The position numbers were made by a program, and so were the translations under genes. The notes beneath the pieces were generated by a model. It ran no database searches and was not told the origin of the DNA. It worked only from the letters and a program-made list of their open reading frames with translations. A DNA stretch of 64,000 nt from Saccharopolyspora gregorii (GTDB lineage Bacteria > Actinomycetota > Actinomycetes > Mycobacteriales > Pseudonocardiaceae), in NCBI RefSeq assembly GCF_024734405.1, contig NZ_CP059556.1, positions 1,240,001 through 1,304,000 on the forward strand, read 5' to 3'. How positions within the stretch are numbered: the stretch's first letter is position 1; each line of letters opens with the position of its first letter. Below are positions 41,269 through 51,207 of this stretch, piece by piece.

Positions 41269-42120
41269 GTGAACAAGGCCCAACTCATCGAGGCACTCGC
41301 GGAACGCCTCGGCGACAAGAAGACCGCCAGTCAGGCGGTGGAAGGCGTCGTGGACCTCATCGTCCGCAACGTCAACAAGGGCGAGAAGGTCAACATCACC
41401 GGCTTCGGCGTCTTCGAGAAGCGCGCACGTGCCGCCCGCACCGCGCGCAACCCGCGGACCGGCGAAGCCGTCAAGGTGAAGAAGACCAACGTCCCGGCCT
41501 TCCGCGCCGGCACCCAGTTCAAGGAAGTCGTCGGCGGCAGCCGGAAACTGCCCCGCGCGACCGCGGCGAAGTCGGCGGGCACCAAGTCCGCGGGCACCCG
41601 CGCCACCGCCACCAAGACCGCGGGCACCGGCCGCGCCGCGGCGAAGACCGCGAGCACCGCCACCAAGGCGCCCGCCACCAAGGCCGCCGGCACCAAGGCG
41701 AGCACCGCCAAGACGGCCGCCGCGACCAAGACCGCGCCGAAGAAGGCCGCCGCCACGCGGTCCAGCGCCAAGCCGGCCGCCACCAAGGCCGCGCCGAAGG
41801 CCGCCGCGGGCACCAAGGCCACCGCGGCCAAGTCCACCGGGACCAAGGCGCCCGCCGCGAAGGCGAGCACCGCCAAGACCGGTACCGCCGCCAAGGCCGC
41901 CCCCAAGAGCACGGCGACCAAGAGCACGGCCGCCAAGAGCACCGCCACCAAGGCGGCGCCGAAGAAGGCCACCGCCACCAAGGCCGCGCCGAAGGCCGCC
42001 GCGTCGAAGTCCACCGCCAAGTCCACCGCCTCGAAGACCTCGGCGGCCAAGACCAGCGGCCAGACCTCGACGGCCAAGACCTCCACCGGCAAGAGCACGC
42101 GCAAGACCGCCAAGAAGTGA
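41269..42120 (+). CDS. hupB: HU-family nucleoid protein with long lysine/alanine-rich tail
   Basis: Predicted 283 residues. Residues 1-90 are a standard HU domain ([38 protein letters not shown]) that binds and bends DNA as a dimer. The remaining roughly 190 residues are a disordered tail of Ala, Lys, Thr and Ser with PAKKA-like repeats ([12 protein letters not shown]), as in mycobacterial HupB but longer. Such tails bind DNA, compact the nucleoid and are acetylated or methylated in mycobacteria. GTG 41269 begins the HU domain exactly and has GGGAGG upstream; upstream in-frame starts fall in the hairpin region. Confidence 0.95.
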   Translation: MNKAQLIEALAERLGDKKTASQAVEGVVDLIVRNVNKGEKVNITGFGVFEKRARAARTARNPRTGEAVKVKKTNVPAFRAGTQFKEVVGGSRKLPRATAAKSAGTKSAGTRATATKTAGTGRAAAKTASTATKAPATKAAGTKASTAKTAAATKTAPKKAAATRSSAKPAATKAAPKAAAGTKATAAKSTGTKAPAAKASTAKTGTAAKAAPKSTATKSTAAKSTATKAAPKKATATKAAPKAAASKSTAKSTASKTSAAKTSGQTSTAKTSTGKSTRKTAKK

Positions 42121-42284
42121 GCGCTCGCCGCCTGAGCGAGCCGAACCACGGCGGGCACGGGTGGCGTTCACGCACACCGCGCGGCGTCATCCGCGCCAGG
42201 CGCGGCGGCGGAGCGGCGGGCGGCCCCGGTACCCGGTCCACGGGCGCCGCGGCCGTGCGCGAGCACTGCTCCGCGAGCGTTCCG

Positions 42285-42331
42285 CGATGATCCCGGCACG
42301 ATCGCCCAGTGCGATCGGGCCGGGATCATCG
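42285..42331. terminator. Long hairpin downstream of hupB
   Basis: CGATGATCCCGGC pairs exactly with GCCGGGATCATCG, and inside it CGATCG pairs with CGATCG. It lies 165 nt after the hupB stop and is likely to end transcription from either side. Confidence 0.65.
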
Positions 42332-42469
42332 CCGTTCCGGGGTGTTCCGCGGAATCCGCCCGGGCGCCGACGGAGCCGGTGTCCCGAGCGGTCGGGTGCC
42401 GCGAACTCCGAATCCCGGTGAACGGGTCCGCGGCCGGATGAACCAGCGGCCGGGCGGAACCGCGGAGCT

Positions 42470-42517
42470 CGGGCCAGCTGCCGAACGGGCCAGCTGCCGA
42501 ACGGGCCGGCTGCCGAA
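42470..42517. repeat. 16-bp tandem repeat, three copies
   Basis: CGGGCCAGCTGCCGAA occurs twice exactly, then once with one change (CGGGCCGGCTGCCGAA), followed by a fourth degenerate unit. Sixteen is not a multiple of three, so it is not a coding repeat. It ends 20 nt before the mutT1 stop. Confidence 0.85.
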
Positions 42518-42537
42518 CGGGTCAGCAGCGTGACGGA

Positions 42538-43680
42538 TCAGCGGCCGGACGGATCCGCCAAGTAGTCCGCCGACACCAGCCGCAGCCGCGGTCCCGAACC
42601 GTTGCCCGAGTGCGCGTCCCGGCTGAACCGCAACGTCCACACGCTGCCCTTGGCGCTCGCCGGATCGCCCCGCTCACCGCGGCCGGTGCTCCTGCTGCGC
42701 GAACCGTCGCGCAGCACCCCGTTCCGCACGATGGCACCCCGCGGCGCCGAGCCGCCCGGATCCGCGCCGTCCGGCCCGAGAACTCCCGTCCCCGAAGCCT
42801 CCGGCGCGGAACTCCCCGGCCCGAAGTTCTCCGGTGCGCGCTCGGCGGACCGCGCCAGCCGGGCCACCAGGTCCGGGATCACCCCGCCTTGGCTGCACAC
42901 CACGGCCGTGCCGGAACCCGCCGCGATGCGCAGGAACCGGTGCACGGCGGCCTCCGGGTCGGCCTTGTAGCCCTCCTCGGACAGCAGCGGTTCCACGGCC
43001 ACCTCGATGCCCAGGCTTGCGGCGACCGGCCGCACCGTCTCCTCGCAGCGCACCCGCGGCGCCGAGTACACCCGTTCCGGCCCGAACAGCGGCAGCCACG
43101 AGTGCAGCGCGTCCCGCTGCCTGCGGCCGGTGCCCGACAGCGGGCGCAGCGCGTCGTCGCCGTCGAACTCCGCTCGTCGCCCGGCTTTCGCGTGCCGCAC
43201 CAGCAACACCGTCACCGGATCGTCGGGCAGCGCCGCGAACTCGTCCAGCACCTGCCGGTCCTGCGGGTAGCTCAGCAGCTCCCGGGCCTTCGGCAGCGCG
43301 ACCCACACCACCTCGTCGACCTCGTCGTTCGGCGCGAAATCGCCGTCCCCGGCGCGGGCCGTGAAGTAGTCCACCCGCTTGCCGGTGCGGCCGCCGGGCC
43401 CGGGCACCTCGTAGTGCACCCGGCCGAGGAAACCGGACAGCACGCAGCCGAACCCGGTCTCCTCCCGCACCTCCCGCACCGCGGCGTGCGCCGAGGTCTC
43501 GCCCGGGTCGAGCTTCCCCTTCGGCAGCGACCAATCGTCGTAGCGGGGGCGGTGCACCACGGCCACCTCGGGCGCCGCACCGGTGCCGGGCCGCCACAGC
43601 ACCGCGCCCGCGGCGCGCACCGTCACCGGCAGCCTGCCGCTGCTGTTCGTCCGCCGCTCCGGTTCGTGCTGGGCCGTCAT
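42538..43680 (-). CDS. mutT1: MutT1-type NUDIX hydrolase with histidine-phosphatase domain
   Basis: Predicted 380 residues with two domains: an N-terminal NUDIX domain (residues 18-145; box beginning [20 protein letters not shown]) and a C-terminal histidine phosphatase domain starting at LLVRHAKAG. This is the architecture of mycobacterial MutT1 (Rv2985), which removes 8-oxo-GTP/dGTP and diadenosine polyphosphates. A low-complexity insert of about 70 residues ([10 protein letters not shown] to PASAKGSVW) interrupts the phosphatase domain near its end. The ATG overlaps the ppk stop by four bases, so ppk-mutT1 is one unit. Confidence 0.9.
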   Translation of the reverse strand: MTAQHEPERRTNSSGRLPVTVRAAGAVLWRPGTGAAPEVAVVHRPRYDDWSLPKGKLDPGETSAHAAVREVREETGFGCVLSGFLGRVHYEVPGPGGRTGKRVDYFTARAGDGDFAPNDEVDEVVWVALPKARELLSYPQDRQVLDEFAALPDDPVTVLLVRHAKAGRRAEFDGDDALRPLSGTGRRQRDALHSWLPLFGPERVYSAPRVRCEETVRPVAASLGIEVAVEPLLSEEGYKADPEAAVHRFLRIAAGSGTAVVCSQGGVIPDLVARLARSAERAPENFGPGSSAPEASGTGVLGPDGADPGGSAPRGAIVRNGVLRDGSRSRSTGRGERGDPASAKGSVWTLRFSRDAHSGNGSGPRLRLVSADYLADPSGR

Positions 43681-46436
43681 GACACCTTCGCCCCGTGCTG
43701 GCGCAGCATCTCCGCCTGGTGGTCCTGGACCTGCTCACCGCTGCGCGGCGAGGCCTCCCAATCGCCCTTCGCGTTGAGCACCCAGCAGCGCGTCTGCGCG
43801 TCCAGCGCCGAATCCATCATCGCGTCCAGCTGCTCGGTCAGCTTCGGGTCCACCACCCGCACCTGCGTCTCGATCCGGCGGTCCAGGTTGCGGTGCATCA
43901 TGTCCGCGCTGCCGATCCAGCGCTCGTCGATGCCGACGAAGTGGAACACCCTGGAGTGCTCCAGGAACCGGCCCAGGATCGAACGGACCTCGATGTTCTC
44001 GCTGAGGCCCGCCACCCCGGCCTGCAGCGCGCAGATGCCGCGCACCACGATCCGGATCGGCACGCCCGCCAGCGAAGCGCGGTACAGCGCGTCGATGATC
44101 TGCTCGTCGACCAGCGAGTTGACCTTCATCCGGATCCCGCACGGCAGGCCGGTGCGGGCGCGCGCCGCCTCCGCCTCGATGCGTTCCACGATGCCGAGCC
44201 GGATCCCGTGCGGGGACACCAGGATCCGCCGGTAGGTGCTGTGCCGGGCGTAGCCGGTGAGCACGTTGAACAGGTCCGTGAGGTCCGCGCCCACCTCCGG
44301 CGCCGCCGTCAGCAGTCCCAGGTCCTCGTAGGTGCGGGCCGTCTTCGGGTTGTAGTTGCCGGTGCCCAGGTGGCAGTAGCGGCGGATCGCCGAACCCTCC
44401 TGGCGCACCACCAGCGCCGTCTTGCAGTGCGTCTTGAGCCCCACCAGGCCGTACACCACGTGCACCCCGGCACGCTCCAGGGTGCGCGCCCACTTGATGT
44501 TCGCCTGCTCGTCGAACCGGGCCTTCAGCTCGACCAGCGCCACCACCTGCTTGCCGGCCTCCGCCGCGTCGATCAGCGCGTTCACGATCGGCGAGTCACC
44601 GGAGGTGCGGTACAGGGTCTGCTTGATGGCCAGCACGTGCGGGTCGGCGGCGGCCTGCTCTATGAAGCGCTGCACCGAGGTGGAGAACGCGTCGTACGGG
44701 TGGTGCACCAGCACGTCGCCCTCGCGCAGCGTCGCGAAGATGCTCTTCGGCGTCTGCCCCTCGGCGAACGCCGGGTGGGTGGCGGGCACGAACGGCGGGT
44801 TCTTCAACTCGGGGCGCTGCAGCTTGTCCAGCTGGAACAGGCAGGACAGGTCCAGCAGGCCCGGCACCTCCACCACGTCGTGCTCGTCGACCTCCAGCTC
44901 GCGCAGCAGCAGTTCGAGCATCGTGTCGCTCATCGTGTCGGTGACCTCCAGGCGCACCGGCGGGCCGAACCGGCGTCGCGCCAGCTCCCGCTCCATCGCC
45001 TGCAGCAGGTCCTCGTCGCGGTCCTCCTCCACCTCCAGGTCCGCGTTGCGCGTCACCCGGAAGATGTGGTGGTCGCTGATGTCCATGCCGGGGAACAACT
45101 TGTCCAGGTGCGCGGCGATGAGCTCCTCCAGGGGCAGGAACGTCGCCCGCTCCTGCTCCCGGTCCGCCTCCACCCGGATCAGCCGCGGCACGTTGTCCGG
45201 CACCTTCACCCTGGCGAAGCGGCGCAGGCCCTCCTCCGGGTCGCTGACGGTCACCGCGAGGTTCAGCGACAGCCCCGAGATGTACGGGAACGGGTGCGCC
45301 GGGTCCACCGCGAGCGGGGTGAGCACCGGGAAGATGTGGTCGTCGAAGTACCGGCCCAGCACCTGCTGCTCGGCTTCGGCGAGCATGTTCCAGCGCTGGA
45401 TGCGGATGCCGTTGGCCTCCAGCTCCGGCAGCAGCTCGTCGAGGAACGTGCGGCCCAGCTTCTTCGTCAGCTCCTGGTTCCGCGCCGAGATCCGGGTCAG
45501 CTGCTCGTGCGGGGTGAGCCCGTCCGCGCTGCGCACCGACAGGCCGGTCTCCTCCCGGCGCTTCAGGCCGGCGACGCGCACCATGTAGAACTCGTCCAGG
45601 TTGGACGCGAAGATCGCGAGGAACTTGGCGCGCTCCAGGACCGGCTGCGAGGGGTCCTCGGCGACGGCCAGCACCCGGGCGTTGAAGTCCAGCCAGGACA
45701 GCTCGCGGTTCAGGTAGCGGTCGTCGGGCAGGTCGGTGCTGGCGGCCGCGCGGGTCACCGCGGGGGGAGCGGCCGGTACCCGGGCACCGTCACCGCCGAT
45801 CGCGGTCTTCGCCCCGTTGCGGGCGGGCGGCGGTGCGGTGGGTTCCGCGGCGGCCCGGCGCGCGGTGGAGCCGGTGCCTGCGGTCGTCCCCGCCGCGGAC
45901 TTCGCGGTCCTGGTGGTCGCGGTGCGGCCCGTGGTGCGGGATCCGGTGGTGGGCGCGGACTTCGCCGCAGCGGTCTTGCGCCTGGTCGCCGCCGCGCCCG
46001 AGGTCGCCGCCCCGCTCGATCCGGCGGTTCCGCTCGATCCGGCCGCCCCGCTCGATCCGCTCGACTTCGCCCCGGCCCGCGGCGCGGCACCGGACCTGCT
46101 CGTGGACCCGGTGGCCCGCTTCTTCGCGGTCGTGGACTTCGCGGTGGACCGTGAGCCGGTCGTCCCGGACTTCGCCGCGGTCCGGCGCTTCGCACCCGGT
46201 GCGGTCGCCTCCGACTCGACCGCACCGGTTCCGGCGGCGGGCTCCGCGGCGCCCGCCGCACCGGCCGACCCGCCCGTCGCGTCCGCACCGGACGCCCCGG
46301 GAACCGCCGCCCGGCTCCCGCGGCCGGACTTCGGCGCATTCCGGCGAGCACCGGCGGACCCGGCGGTCGACGAGGTCCGGCGGCGCGCTGGTGGAGTGGT
46401 CTCGTGATCGCTGCTGTCGGTACTCACGGGGCCCAT
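43677..46436 (-). CDS. ppk: Polyphosphate kinase with large disordered N-terminal extension
   Basis: Predicted 919 residues. The catalytic core starts near residue 235 ([20 protein letters not shown]) and is complete: [12 protein letters not shown] and [15 protein letters not shown] carry the active-site histidines of PPK1, which reversibly makes polyphosphate from ATP. The first roughly 234 residues are Ala/Ser/Gly/Thr with many Arg and Lys (for example [18 protein letters not shown] and repeated GSSG units), resembling the HupB tail. Usual PPK1 length is about 700. ATG 46436 is used; GTG 46427 is possible. The extension is in frame with no stop and has the same high-GC codon style, so it is probably translated. 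Confidence 0.92.
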   Translation of the reverse strand: MGPVSTDSSDHETTPPARRRTSSTAGSAGARRNAPKSGRGSRAAVPGASGADATGGSAGAAGAAEPAAGTGAVESEATAPGAKRRTAAKSGTTGSRSTAKSTTAKKRATGSTSRSGAAPRAGAKSSGSSGAAGSSGTAGSSGAATSGAAATRRKTAAAKSAPTTGSRTTGRTATTRTAKSAAGTTAGTGSTARRAAAEPTAPPPARNGAKTAIGGDGARVPAAPPAVTRAAASTDLPDDRYLNRELSWLDFNARVLAVAEDPSQPVLERAKFLAIFASNLDEFYMVRVAGLKRREETGLSVRSADGLTPHEQLTRISARNQELTKKLGRTFLDELLPELEANGIRIQRWNMLAEAEQQVLGRYFDDHIFPVLTPLAVDPAHPFPYISGLSLNLAVTVSDPEEGLRRFARVKVPDNVPRLIRVEADREQERATFLPLEELIAAHLDKLFPGMDISDHHIFRVTRNADLEVEEDRDEDLLQAMERELARRRFGPPVRLEVTDTMSDTMLELLLRELEVDEHDVVEVPGLLDLSCLFQLDKLQRPELKNPPFVPATHPAFAEGQTPKSIFATLREGDVLVHHPYDAFSTSVQRFIEQAAADPHVLAIKQTLYRTSGDSPIVNALIDAAEAGKQVVALVELKARFDEQANIKWARTLERAGVHVVYGLVGLKTHCKTALVVRQEGSAIRRYCHLGTGNYNPKTARTYEDLGLLTAAPEVGADLTDLFNVLTGYARHSTYRRILVSPHGIRLGIVERIEAEAARARTGLPCGIRMKVNSLVDEQIIDALYRASLAGVPIRIVVRGICALQAGVAGLSENIEVRSILGRFLEHSRVFHFVGIDERWIGSADMMHRNLDRRIETQVRVVDPKLTEQLDAMMDSALDAQTRCWVLNAKGDWEASPRSGEQVQDHQAEMLRQHGAKVS

Positions 46437-46491
46437 TCTCACCCATCCGGTCGCCGCGGTTCGACCTTTGTCGGCGGGAACACCACACAGG

Positions 46492-47124
46492 TCAGCGCGG
46501 GTGTCCGGCAGCCCCGGCCAGCCACGCCGAGGTGCGTTCGCCGAGCCCCATGCCCGTCGCCCGCCGCAGGTCCTCGGCGGTGTCCACATCGCAGCGCAGC
46601 GACTCCCAGCCGCCGTCCAGCCGCCGCGCACCGGACGCCTCGTGCGCCGCGGCCGACCCCGGCCCGAACCGCGGATCGAGCGCACCGTCCACCCCGGCCA
46701 GCAGCATCGTCGTCCCGGTCCCCAGGTGATCGGCGCAGAAGGCGCGGTGCGGCCCGGCGAGCTCCAGCGCCGCGGTCAGCTCCGCCGGACGCAGCGCGGG
46801 CAGGTCCGCCTGCAACGCGCCGACCCGCGCCCCGCGCCGCCGCAGCAGCCGCGCGCCGTGCTCCAGCGCCGGGTTCAGGCCCGCCGCCGGATCGTCCGGC
46901 ACCACCTCGACGCCCACCGCCGCGAACGACCCGGCCAGCCGCGGGTCCGAAGTCACCACCAGCACCTCCCGCACGCCCGGGGCGCGGCGCGCGGCGTCCA
47001 CCGCGTCGTGCGCGATCGCGCTGACCAGGTCCGCGTGCCGCTCGGCGGGCCGATCGCCGCGCAACCGCGACTTCGCCAGGTGCAGCGGCTTCATCGGCAC
47101 CAGCAAGGACACTCCGAGGCTCAT
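46492..47124 (-). CDS. fbiD: Phosphoenolpyruvate/2-phospho-L-lactate guanylyltransferase (F420 biosynthesis)
   Basis: Predicted 210 residues of the CofC/FbiD nucleotidyltransferase family. [18 protein letters not shown] (residues 7-24) and [13 protein letters not shown] are the nucleotide- and metal-binding motifs. It activates phosphoenolpyruvate (actinobacterial type) with GTP for coenzyme F420 synthesis. The same gene (Rv2983) lies beside ppk in M. tuberculosis. The ATG at 47124 gives the family N-terminus. It is divergent from the acyltransferase gene. Confidence 0.9.
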   Translation of the reverse strand: MSLGVSLLVPMKPLHLAKSRLRGDRPAERHADLVSAIAHDAVDAARRAPGVREVLVVTSDPRLAGSFAAVGVEVVPDDPAAGLNPALEHGARLLRRRGARVGALQADLPALRPAELTAALELAGPHRAFCADHLGTGTTMLLAGVDGALDPRFGPGSAAAHEASGARRLDGGWESLRCDVDTAEDLRRATGMGLGERTSAWLAGAAGHPR

Positions 47125-47246
47125 CCCGCCATCCTCCGCTCCGCCCGTCGATCTTCGAGTATGCCCGCCGCGACCGCACCGCTCGCCGGGCGAACGCGTG
47201 GGCCAGGTAACTTGACAGCCGCTCTTGAGGGCGAGAGGAGACGCGC

Positions 47247-48032
47247 GTGGTGGAACCGGCAAGCCTCAAACGGCCGCGCAAGCACACCAAGGAACGGCCG
47301 CCGACGGCGATGGGCCGGTTCTGGCTGCGGCTCGCCGCGATCGTGTTCTACCCGCTGACCGCGCTGCTCTCCCGAGTCCGGGTGCACGGGCTGGCGAACG
47401 TCCCCGCGACCGGCCCGGCGCTGCTGGTGCTCAACCACGTGTCCCACCTGGACCCGATCTACGACGCCGTCACCGTGCACCGCGCGGCGCGGATCCCGCG
47501 GTTCATGGCCAAGAACACGCTGTGGAACGTGCCCGTGCTGCGCAACGTCCTCACCGGCGTCGAGCAGATCCCCGTGTTCCGGCAGACCGCGGACGCGCGC
47601 AAGAGCCTGGAAGCCGCGCACGGCTCCCTCGAAGACGGCAAGATCGTGATCATCTACCCGGACGGGACGGTCACCAGGGACCCCGACGGCTGGCCGATGA
47701 CGCCGAAGGCGGGCGTGGCCCGGCTCGCCCTGGAGCACGACGTGCCGATCGTGCCCGCCGCCCGCTGGGGCACCCGCGGCATCTACGACCACTACGCGAA
47801 GAAGTTCCGCCCGTTCCCGCGCAAGACCGTGCACGTGCGCATCGGCGAACCCCTCGACCTCGGCGAGTACCGGGGCCGTGCCGCCGACCCGCAAGTGCTG
47901 CGCGAGATCAGCGAGCTGGCCATGGGCCGGGTGCGCGACCTCCTCGGCGAGATCCGCGAGGAGCAGCCGCCCGCCGGCTTCTACTCCCCGGTGCGCCGCC
48001 GCGAACCCCGGAACGACGATGACCGGGCCTGA
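47247..48032 (+). CDS. 1-acyl-sn-glycerol-3-phosphate acyltransferase-type protein (PlsC family)
   Basis: Predicted 261 residues. The acyltransferase box NHVSHLDP (NHX4D) follows a hydrophobic segment ([20 protein letters not shown], residues 25-44) that may anchor it. Later motifs are VFRQT and YPDGTVTRD. It would add a second acyl chain to lysophosphatidate in membrane lipid synthesis. GAGAGGAGA precedes the GTG. Its end overlaps the start of gpsA by 14 nt; GpsA makes glycerol-3-phosphate, the backbone of the same pathway. Confidence 0.92.
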   Translation: MVEPASLKRPRKHTKERPPTAMGRFWLRLAAIVFYPLTALLSRVRVHGLANVPATGPALLVLNHVSHLDPIYDAVTVHRAARIPRFMAKNTLWNVPVLRNVLTGVEQIPVFRQTADARKSLEAAHGSLEDGKIVIIYPDGTVTRDPDGWPMTPKAGVARLALEHDVPIVPAARWGTRGIYDHYAKKFRPFPRKTVHVRIGEPLDLGEYRGRAADPQVLREISELAMGRVRDLLGEIREEQPPAGFYSPVRRREPRNDDDRA

Positions 48033-49038
48033 GCCCGCCGCGCAGCGGATCGCGGTGCTGGGCGCCGGGTCCTGGGGCACCACCTTCGCGAAGGTCCTCG
48101 CCGACGCGGGCAGCGACGTCGCGCTGTGGGCCCGCCGCGCCGAGATCGCCGAGCGGATCAACACCGAGCACCACAACCCCGGCTACCTGCCGGGCGTGCC
48201 GCTGCCCGCATCGCTGCGCGCCACCGACGACGCGGCGGCGGCCATGCACGGGGCCGACGCCGTGGTGCTCGCGGTGCCCAGCCAGACGCTGCGGGAGAAC
48301 CTGGCCGGCTGGCAGCCGCTGCTGCCGCCCGACGCGACCCTGGTCAGCCTCGCCAAGGGCGTCGAGCTCAGCACCCTCAAGCGGATGAGCGAGGTCGTCG
48401 CCGAGGTCGCCGACGTGCCGATGGCGCAGGTCGCCGTGGTGTCCGGCCCGAACCTCGCCAAGGAGATCGCCGCCGAGCAGCCCACCGCCACCGTCGTCGC
48501 CTGCACCGACCACGACCGCGCGGTCGCGCTGCAGGCCGCCTGCTCCACCGGCTACTTCCGGCCCTACACCAACACCGACCTGGTGGGCATCGAACTCGCC
48601 GGGGCCTGCAAGAACGTGATGGCGCTGGCCTGCGGCATGGCCGCCGGGCTCGGGTTCGGGCACAACACGATGTCCTCGCTGATCACCCGCGGCCTCGCCG
48701 AGACGACGCGGCTGGGCGCGGCGCTCGGCGCGGAACCGATGACCTTCGCCGGGCTCGCCGGGCTCGGCGACCTGGTCGCCACCTGCACCTCGCCGCTGTC
48801 CCGGAACCGGACGTTCGGCGAACGCCTCGGCCGCGGTGAAACCCTGGAGCAGGCGCAGGACGCCACCCACGGGCAGGTCGCCGAAGGTGTCAAGTCCTGC
48901 TCGTCCATCCGGGCGCTCGCCGCCCGCCACGGCGTGGAGATGCCGATCACCGAGGTCGTGCACCGCGTCTGCCACGAAGGGCTCGCGCCCGCGCCCGGTG
49001 CCGCGATGCTGCTGGGGCGCGACCCGAAACCGGAGTGA
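48019..49038 (+). CDS. gpsA: Glycerol-3-phosphate dehydrogenase [NAD(P)+]
   Basis: Predicted 339 residues. The Rossmann motif [20 protein letters not shown] (residues 12-31), the catalytic Lys in GACKNVMAL and the GLGDLVATC motif are standard. It reduces dihydroxyacetone phosphate to sn-glycerol-3-phosphate for phospholipid synthesis. ATG 48019 overlaps the acyltransferase gene, showing translational coupling. Confidence 0.96.
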   Translation: MTGPEPAAQRIAVLGAGSWGTTFAKVLADAGSDVALWARRAEIAERINTEHHNPGYLPGVPLPASLRATDDAAAAMHGADAVVLAVPSQTLRENLAGWQPLLPPDATLVSLAKGVELSTLKRMSEVVAEVADVPMAQVAVVSGPNLAKEIAAEQPTATVVACTDHDRAVALQAACSTGYFRPYTNTDLVGIELAGACKNVMALACGMAAGLGFGHNTMSSLITRGLAETTRLGAALGAEPMTFAGLAGLGDLVATCTSPLSRNRTFGERLGRGETLEQAQDATHGQVAEGVKSCSSIRALAARHGVEMPITEVVHRVCHEGLAPAPGAAMLLGRDPKPE

Positions 49039-49129
49039 CCCTCCGCTCGACCGGCGGAGTTCGCGGACCTGCGGGGTTAGATTGCGACCGGCCGCCCGTT
49101 CGGGGCGGACGAGCGCGAGGAGGTCGGCA

Positions 49130-50233
49130 GTGGACGACGGCACCCGGTACGGCGACGGCACCCGCTGCGTGCACGGCGGGCACGGCGACCCGGAACCCGG
49201 GGCACCGCTCGCGCCCGGTCCGGTGTTCGCCGCGCCCTACCACCTCGGCGAGCCGGCGGCCGACTTCTACGGCCGCGCCGGGAACCCCACCTGGCGGGCG
49301 CTGGAGAGCGCCATCGGCGAGCTGGACGGCGGGGAGTGCGTGCTGCTGCCCTCCGGCATGGCCGCGATCAGCACCGTGCTGCGGGCGGTGCTGCGCGCCG
49401 GGGACGGGCTGCTGGTGCCCAGCGACGGCTACTACGCGACCCGGCAGTTCGTGCACGAGGAGCTCGCCGAGCTCTCGCTGCACGTGCAGGAGATCCCCAC
49501 CACCGGCCCGTGGCCGCCGGAGCTGTTCGACGGGGTGCGGCTGGTGCTGCTCGAAACCCCGTCCAACCCGGGCCTCGACGTCTGCGACATCGCCGCGCTC
49601 GCCCGGCTCGCGCACCGGGCCGGGGCGCTGCTGGCGGTGGACAACACCACCGCGACGCCGCTCGGGCAGCGGCCCCTGGAACTCGGCGCCGACCTCGCGA
49701 TCGCCAGCGACACCAAGGCCCTGACCGGGCACAGCGACGTGCTGCTCGGGCACGTCTCCACCGCCGACGCGGAGCTGGCGGCGCGGCTGCGGCGGGCCCG
49801 CACCCTCTCCGGTTCCATCCCCGGCCCCTTCGAGACCTGGCTGGCGCACCGCAGCCTCGGCACCCTCGACCTGCGGCTCGCCCGGCAGGCGTCGAACGCG
49901 GCCGCGCTGGTGGCGGCGCTGCGCGGGCACCCCGCGGTCACCGGGCTGCGCTGGCCGGGGCTGCCGGACGACCCGGCGCACGAGCTGGCGAGCGCGCAGA
50001 TGCGGCGCTGGGGCGGGGTGTTCCGCTTCGAGCTCGCCGACGCCGACGCCGTCGCCGAGTTCGTCCGCCGCAGCGAGCTGGTCGTGGCCGCCACCAGCTT
50101 CGGCGGGCTGCACAGCACGGTGGACCGGCGCGCCCAGTGGGGCGATCCGGTGGCGCCGGGCTTCGTGCGGTTCTCCGCCGGGTGCGAGGACCCGGACGAC
50201 CTCGTCGCCGACGTCCTCGCGGCGCTCTCCTGA
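49130..50233 (+). CDS. Cystathionine gamma-lyase-type PLP enzyme
   Basis: Predicted 367 residues of the Cys/Met metabolism PLP family. FYGRAGNPTWRALE, the cofactor-stacking region and the PLP lysine in ASDTKALTGHSDVLLG are present; the C-terminal FVRFSAGCEDPDDLVADV is typical. Members cleave cystathionine to cysteine and 2-ketobutyrate or catalyse related reactions. It is slightly short for the family. GAGGAGG precedes the GTG. It is followed, after 427 nt, by a cysteine dioxygenase gene, which suggests a local cysteine supply/disposal module. Confidence 0.88.
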   Translation: MDDGTRYGDGTRCVHGGHGDPEPGAPLAPGPVFAAPYHLGEPAADFYGRAGNPTWRALESAIGELDGGECVLLPSGMAAISTVLRAVLRAGDGLLVPSDGYYATRQFVHEELAELSLHVQEIPTTGPWPPELFDGVRLVLLETPSNPGLDVCDIAALARLAHRAGALLAVDNTTATPLGQRPLELGADLAIASDTKALTGHSDVLLGHVSTADAELAARLRRARTLSGSIPGPFETWLAHRSLGTLDLRLARQASNAAALVAALRGHPAVTGLRWPGLPDDPAHELASAQMRRWGGVFRFELADADAVAEFVRRSELVVAATSFGGLHSTVDRRAQWGDPVAPGFVRFSAGCEDPDDLVADVLAALS

Positions 50234-50660
50234 GCCACCTCTTCCTGAGCCTCCTCGGAGTGATCATGCTCGGTGCCGCTTACCCGGTGGTGTGACGCGA
50301 GCGCAATCGGCTTGACGGGTTCCCTTCGGCGCTGGTTCACTACGCGGCGTGTTGCGAGCCATGACCGATGGACGAGGTCACATCGACCTGCGCCGGGTGG
50401 CGAGCGCGCTTTGTCTGCAGCGGTGATCGATCCCGCTGCCGTGGTGAGACCCGGACCCCGCGAGACCCGCTGAACCAGCTGCCTCCCGAAGAGGTCCGGA
50501 CCGCGCCGTCCCCGAGACCGCGCCGCCACACCGCCCGATCCGCGACATCCACCGGAACGCCGCCCGCCCGGCGGCAGGTCCGGGCGGCCCGCCGATCGCG
50601 CGCCGGGACACGTCACCGCCACCACCCGGCCTCCGACCGCACGACCACCGAGGATTCCCC
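50234..50660. other. 427-nt region before cysteine dioxygenase
   Basis: No gene that I trust. It contains TTGACG at 50312-50317 with a weak -10 (TTCACT) 18 bases later, and an inverted repeat GCAGCGG/CCGCTGC at 50417-50439. The second half is a C-rich stretch of ordinary composition. The length suggests regulatory sequence or a decayed gene. Confidence 0.45.
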
Positions 50661-51137
50661 GTGTTCGCCGTACCCCCTGACACCATCGCCGCCGTCGCCG
50701 ACCGCGCCATCGCGCACCCCGTGCGGATCGCCCGCGAACTCGCCGCCGACCGGCTCGGCTGGGCGCACCTGCTGCGCTACGACCCCGAACAGCGCTGGGC
50801 CGGACTGCTGGAACGCACCGCCACCCACGAGGCCTGGCTGCTGAGCTGGCTGCCCGGCCAGCGCACCGAACTGCACGACCACGGCGGTGCCGCCGGGGCG
50901 TTCACCCTCGTCTCCGGCAGCGTCACCGAACGCGTCGTGCGCAGCACGCCCACCGGACCCGTCGAGGAGTGGCACGCGCTGGAGACCGGGCAGTCCCGCG
51001 TGTTCGGCCCCGACCACGTGCACCAGGTGCGCAACGACGGGCCGGACCCCGCGGTCACCATCCACGTCTACCGCCCCGGCCGGACCCGGATGACGCCGTA
51101 CTCGCTGCACCCGGTGGACGGCCTCACCCGGCTCTGA
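50661..51137 (+). CDS. Cysteine dioxygenase-type cupin
   Basis: Predicted 158 residues. The cupin iron ligands are visible as HDHGG (near residue 74) and the later His in HVHQVRNDG. It would oxidise cysteine to cysteine sulfinate with O2 and Fe2+. GAGGA lies about 7 bases before the GTG. Its position after a cystathionine gamma-lyase gene and before a MocR regulator supports a sulfur amino-acid role. Closely related thiol dioxygenases act on 3-mercaptopropionate, so the exact thiol is uncertain. Confidence 0.87.
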   Translation: MFAVPPDTIAAVADRAIAHPVRIARELAADRLGWAHLLRYDPEQRWAGLLERTATHEAWLLSWLPGQRTELHDHGGAAGAFTLVSGSVTERVVRSTPTGPVEEWHALETGQSRVFGPDHVHQVRNDGPDPAVTIHVYRPGRTRMTPYSLHPVDGLTRL

Positions 51138-51207
51138 CCGGGGACGCCCGTCCCCGTGGCGGGCGCGCGGTGGCATCATCGGGAGGCCGAGCGGGAGGAA
51201 TCCTGAG

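Larger units (their letters stand above)
42121..42537. other. 417-nt region between convergent hupB and mutT1
   Basis: No credible gene. It holds a long hairpin at 42285-42331 and a 16-bp tandem repeat at 42470-42517. Codon-like structure in the short frames here is not convincing. Confidence 0.6.

Noticed and set aside
50273-50473. A 66-residue frame upstream of cysteine dioxygenase, and a shorter frame reading MIMLGAAYPVV
   Set aside because: Neither has a ribosome binding site or known motif, and the short one lacks the Cys codons expected of a cysteine-sensing leader.
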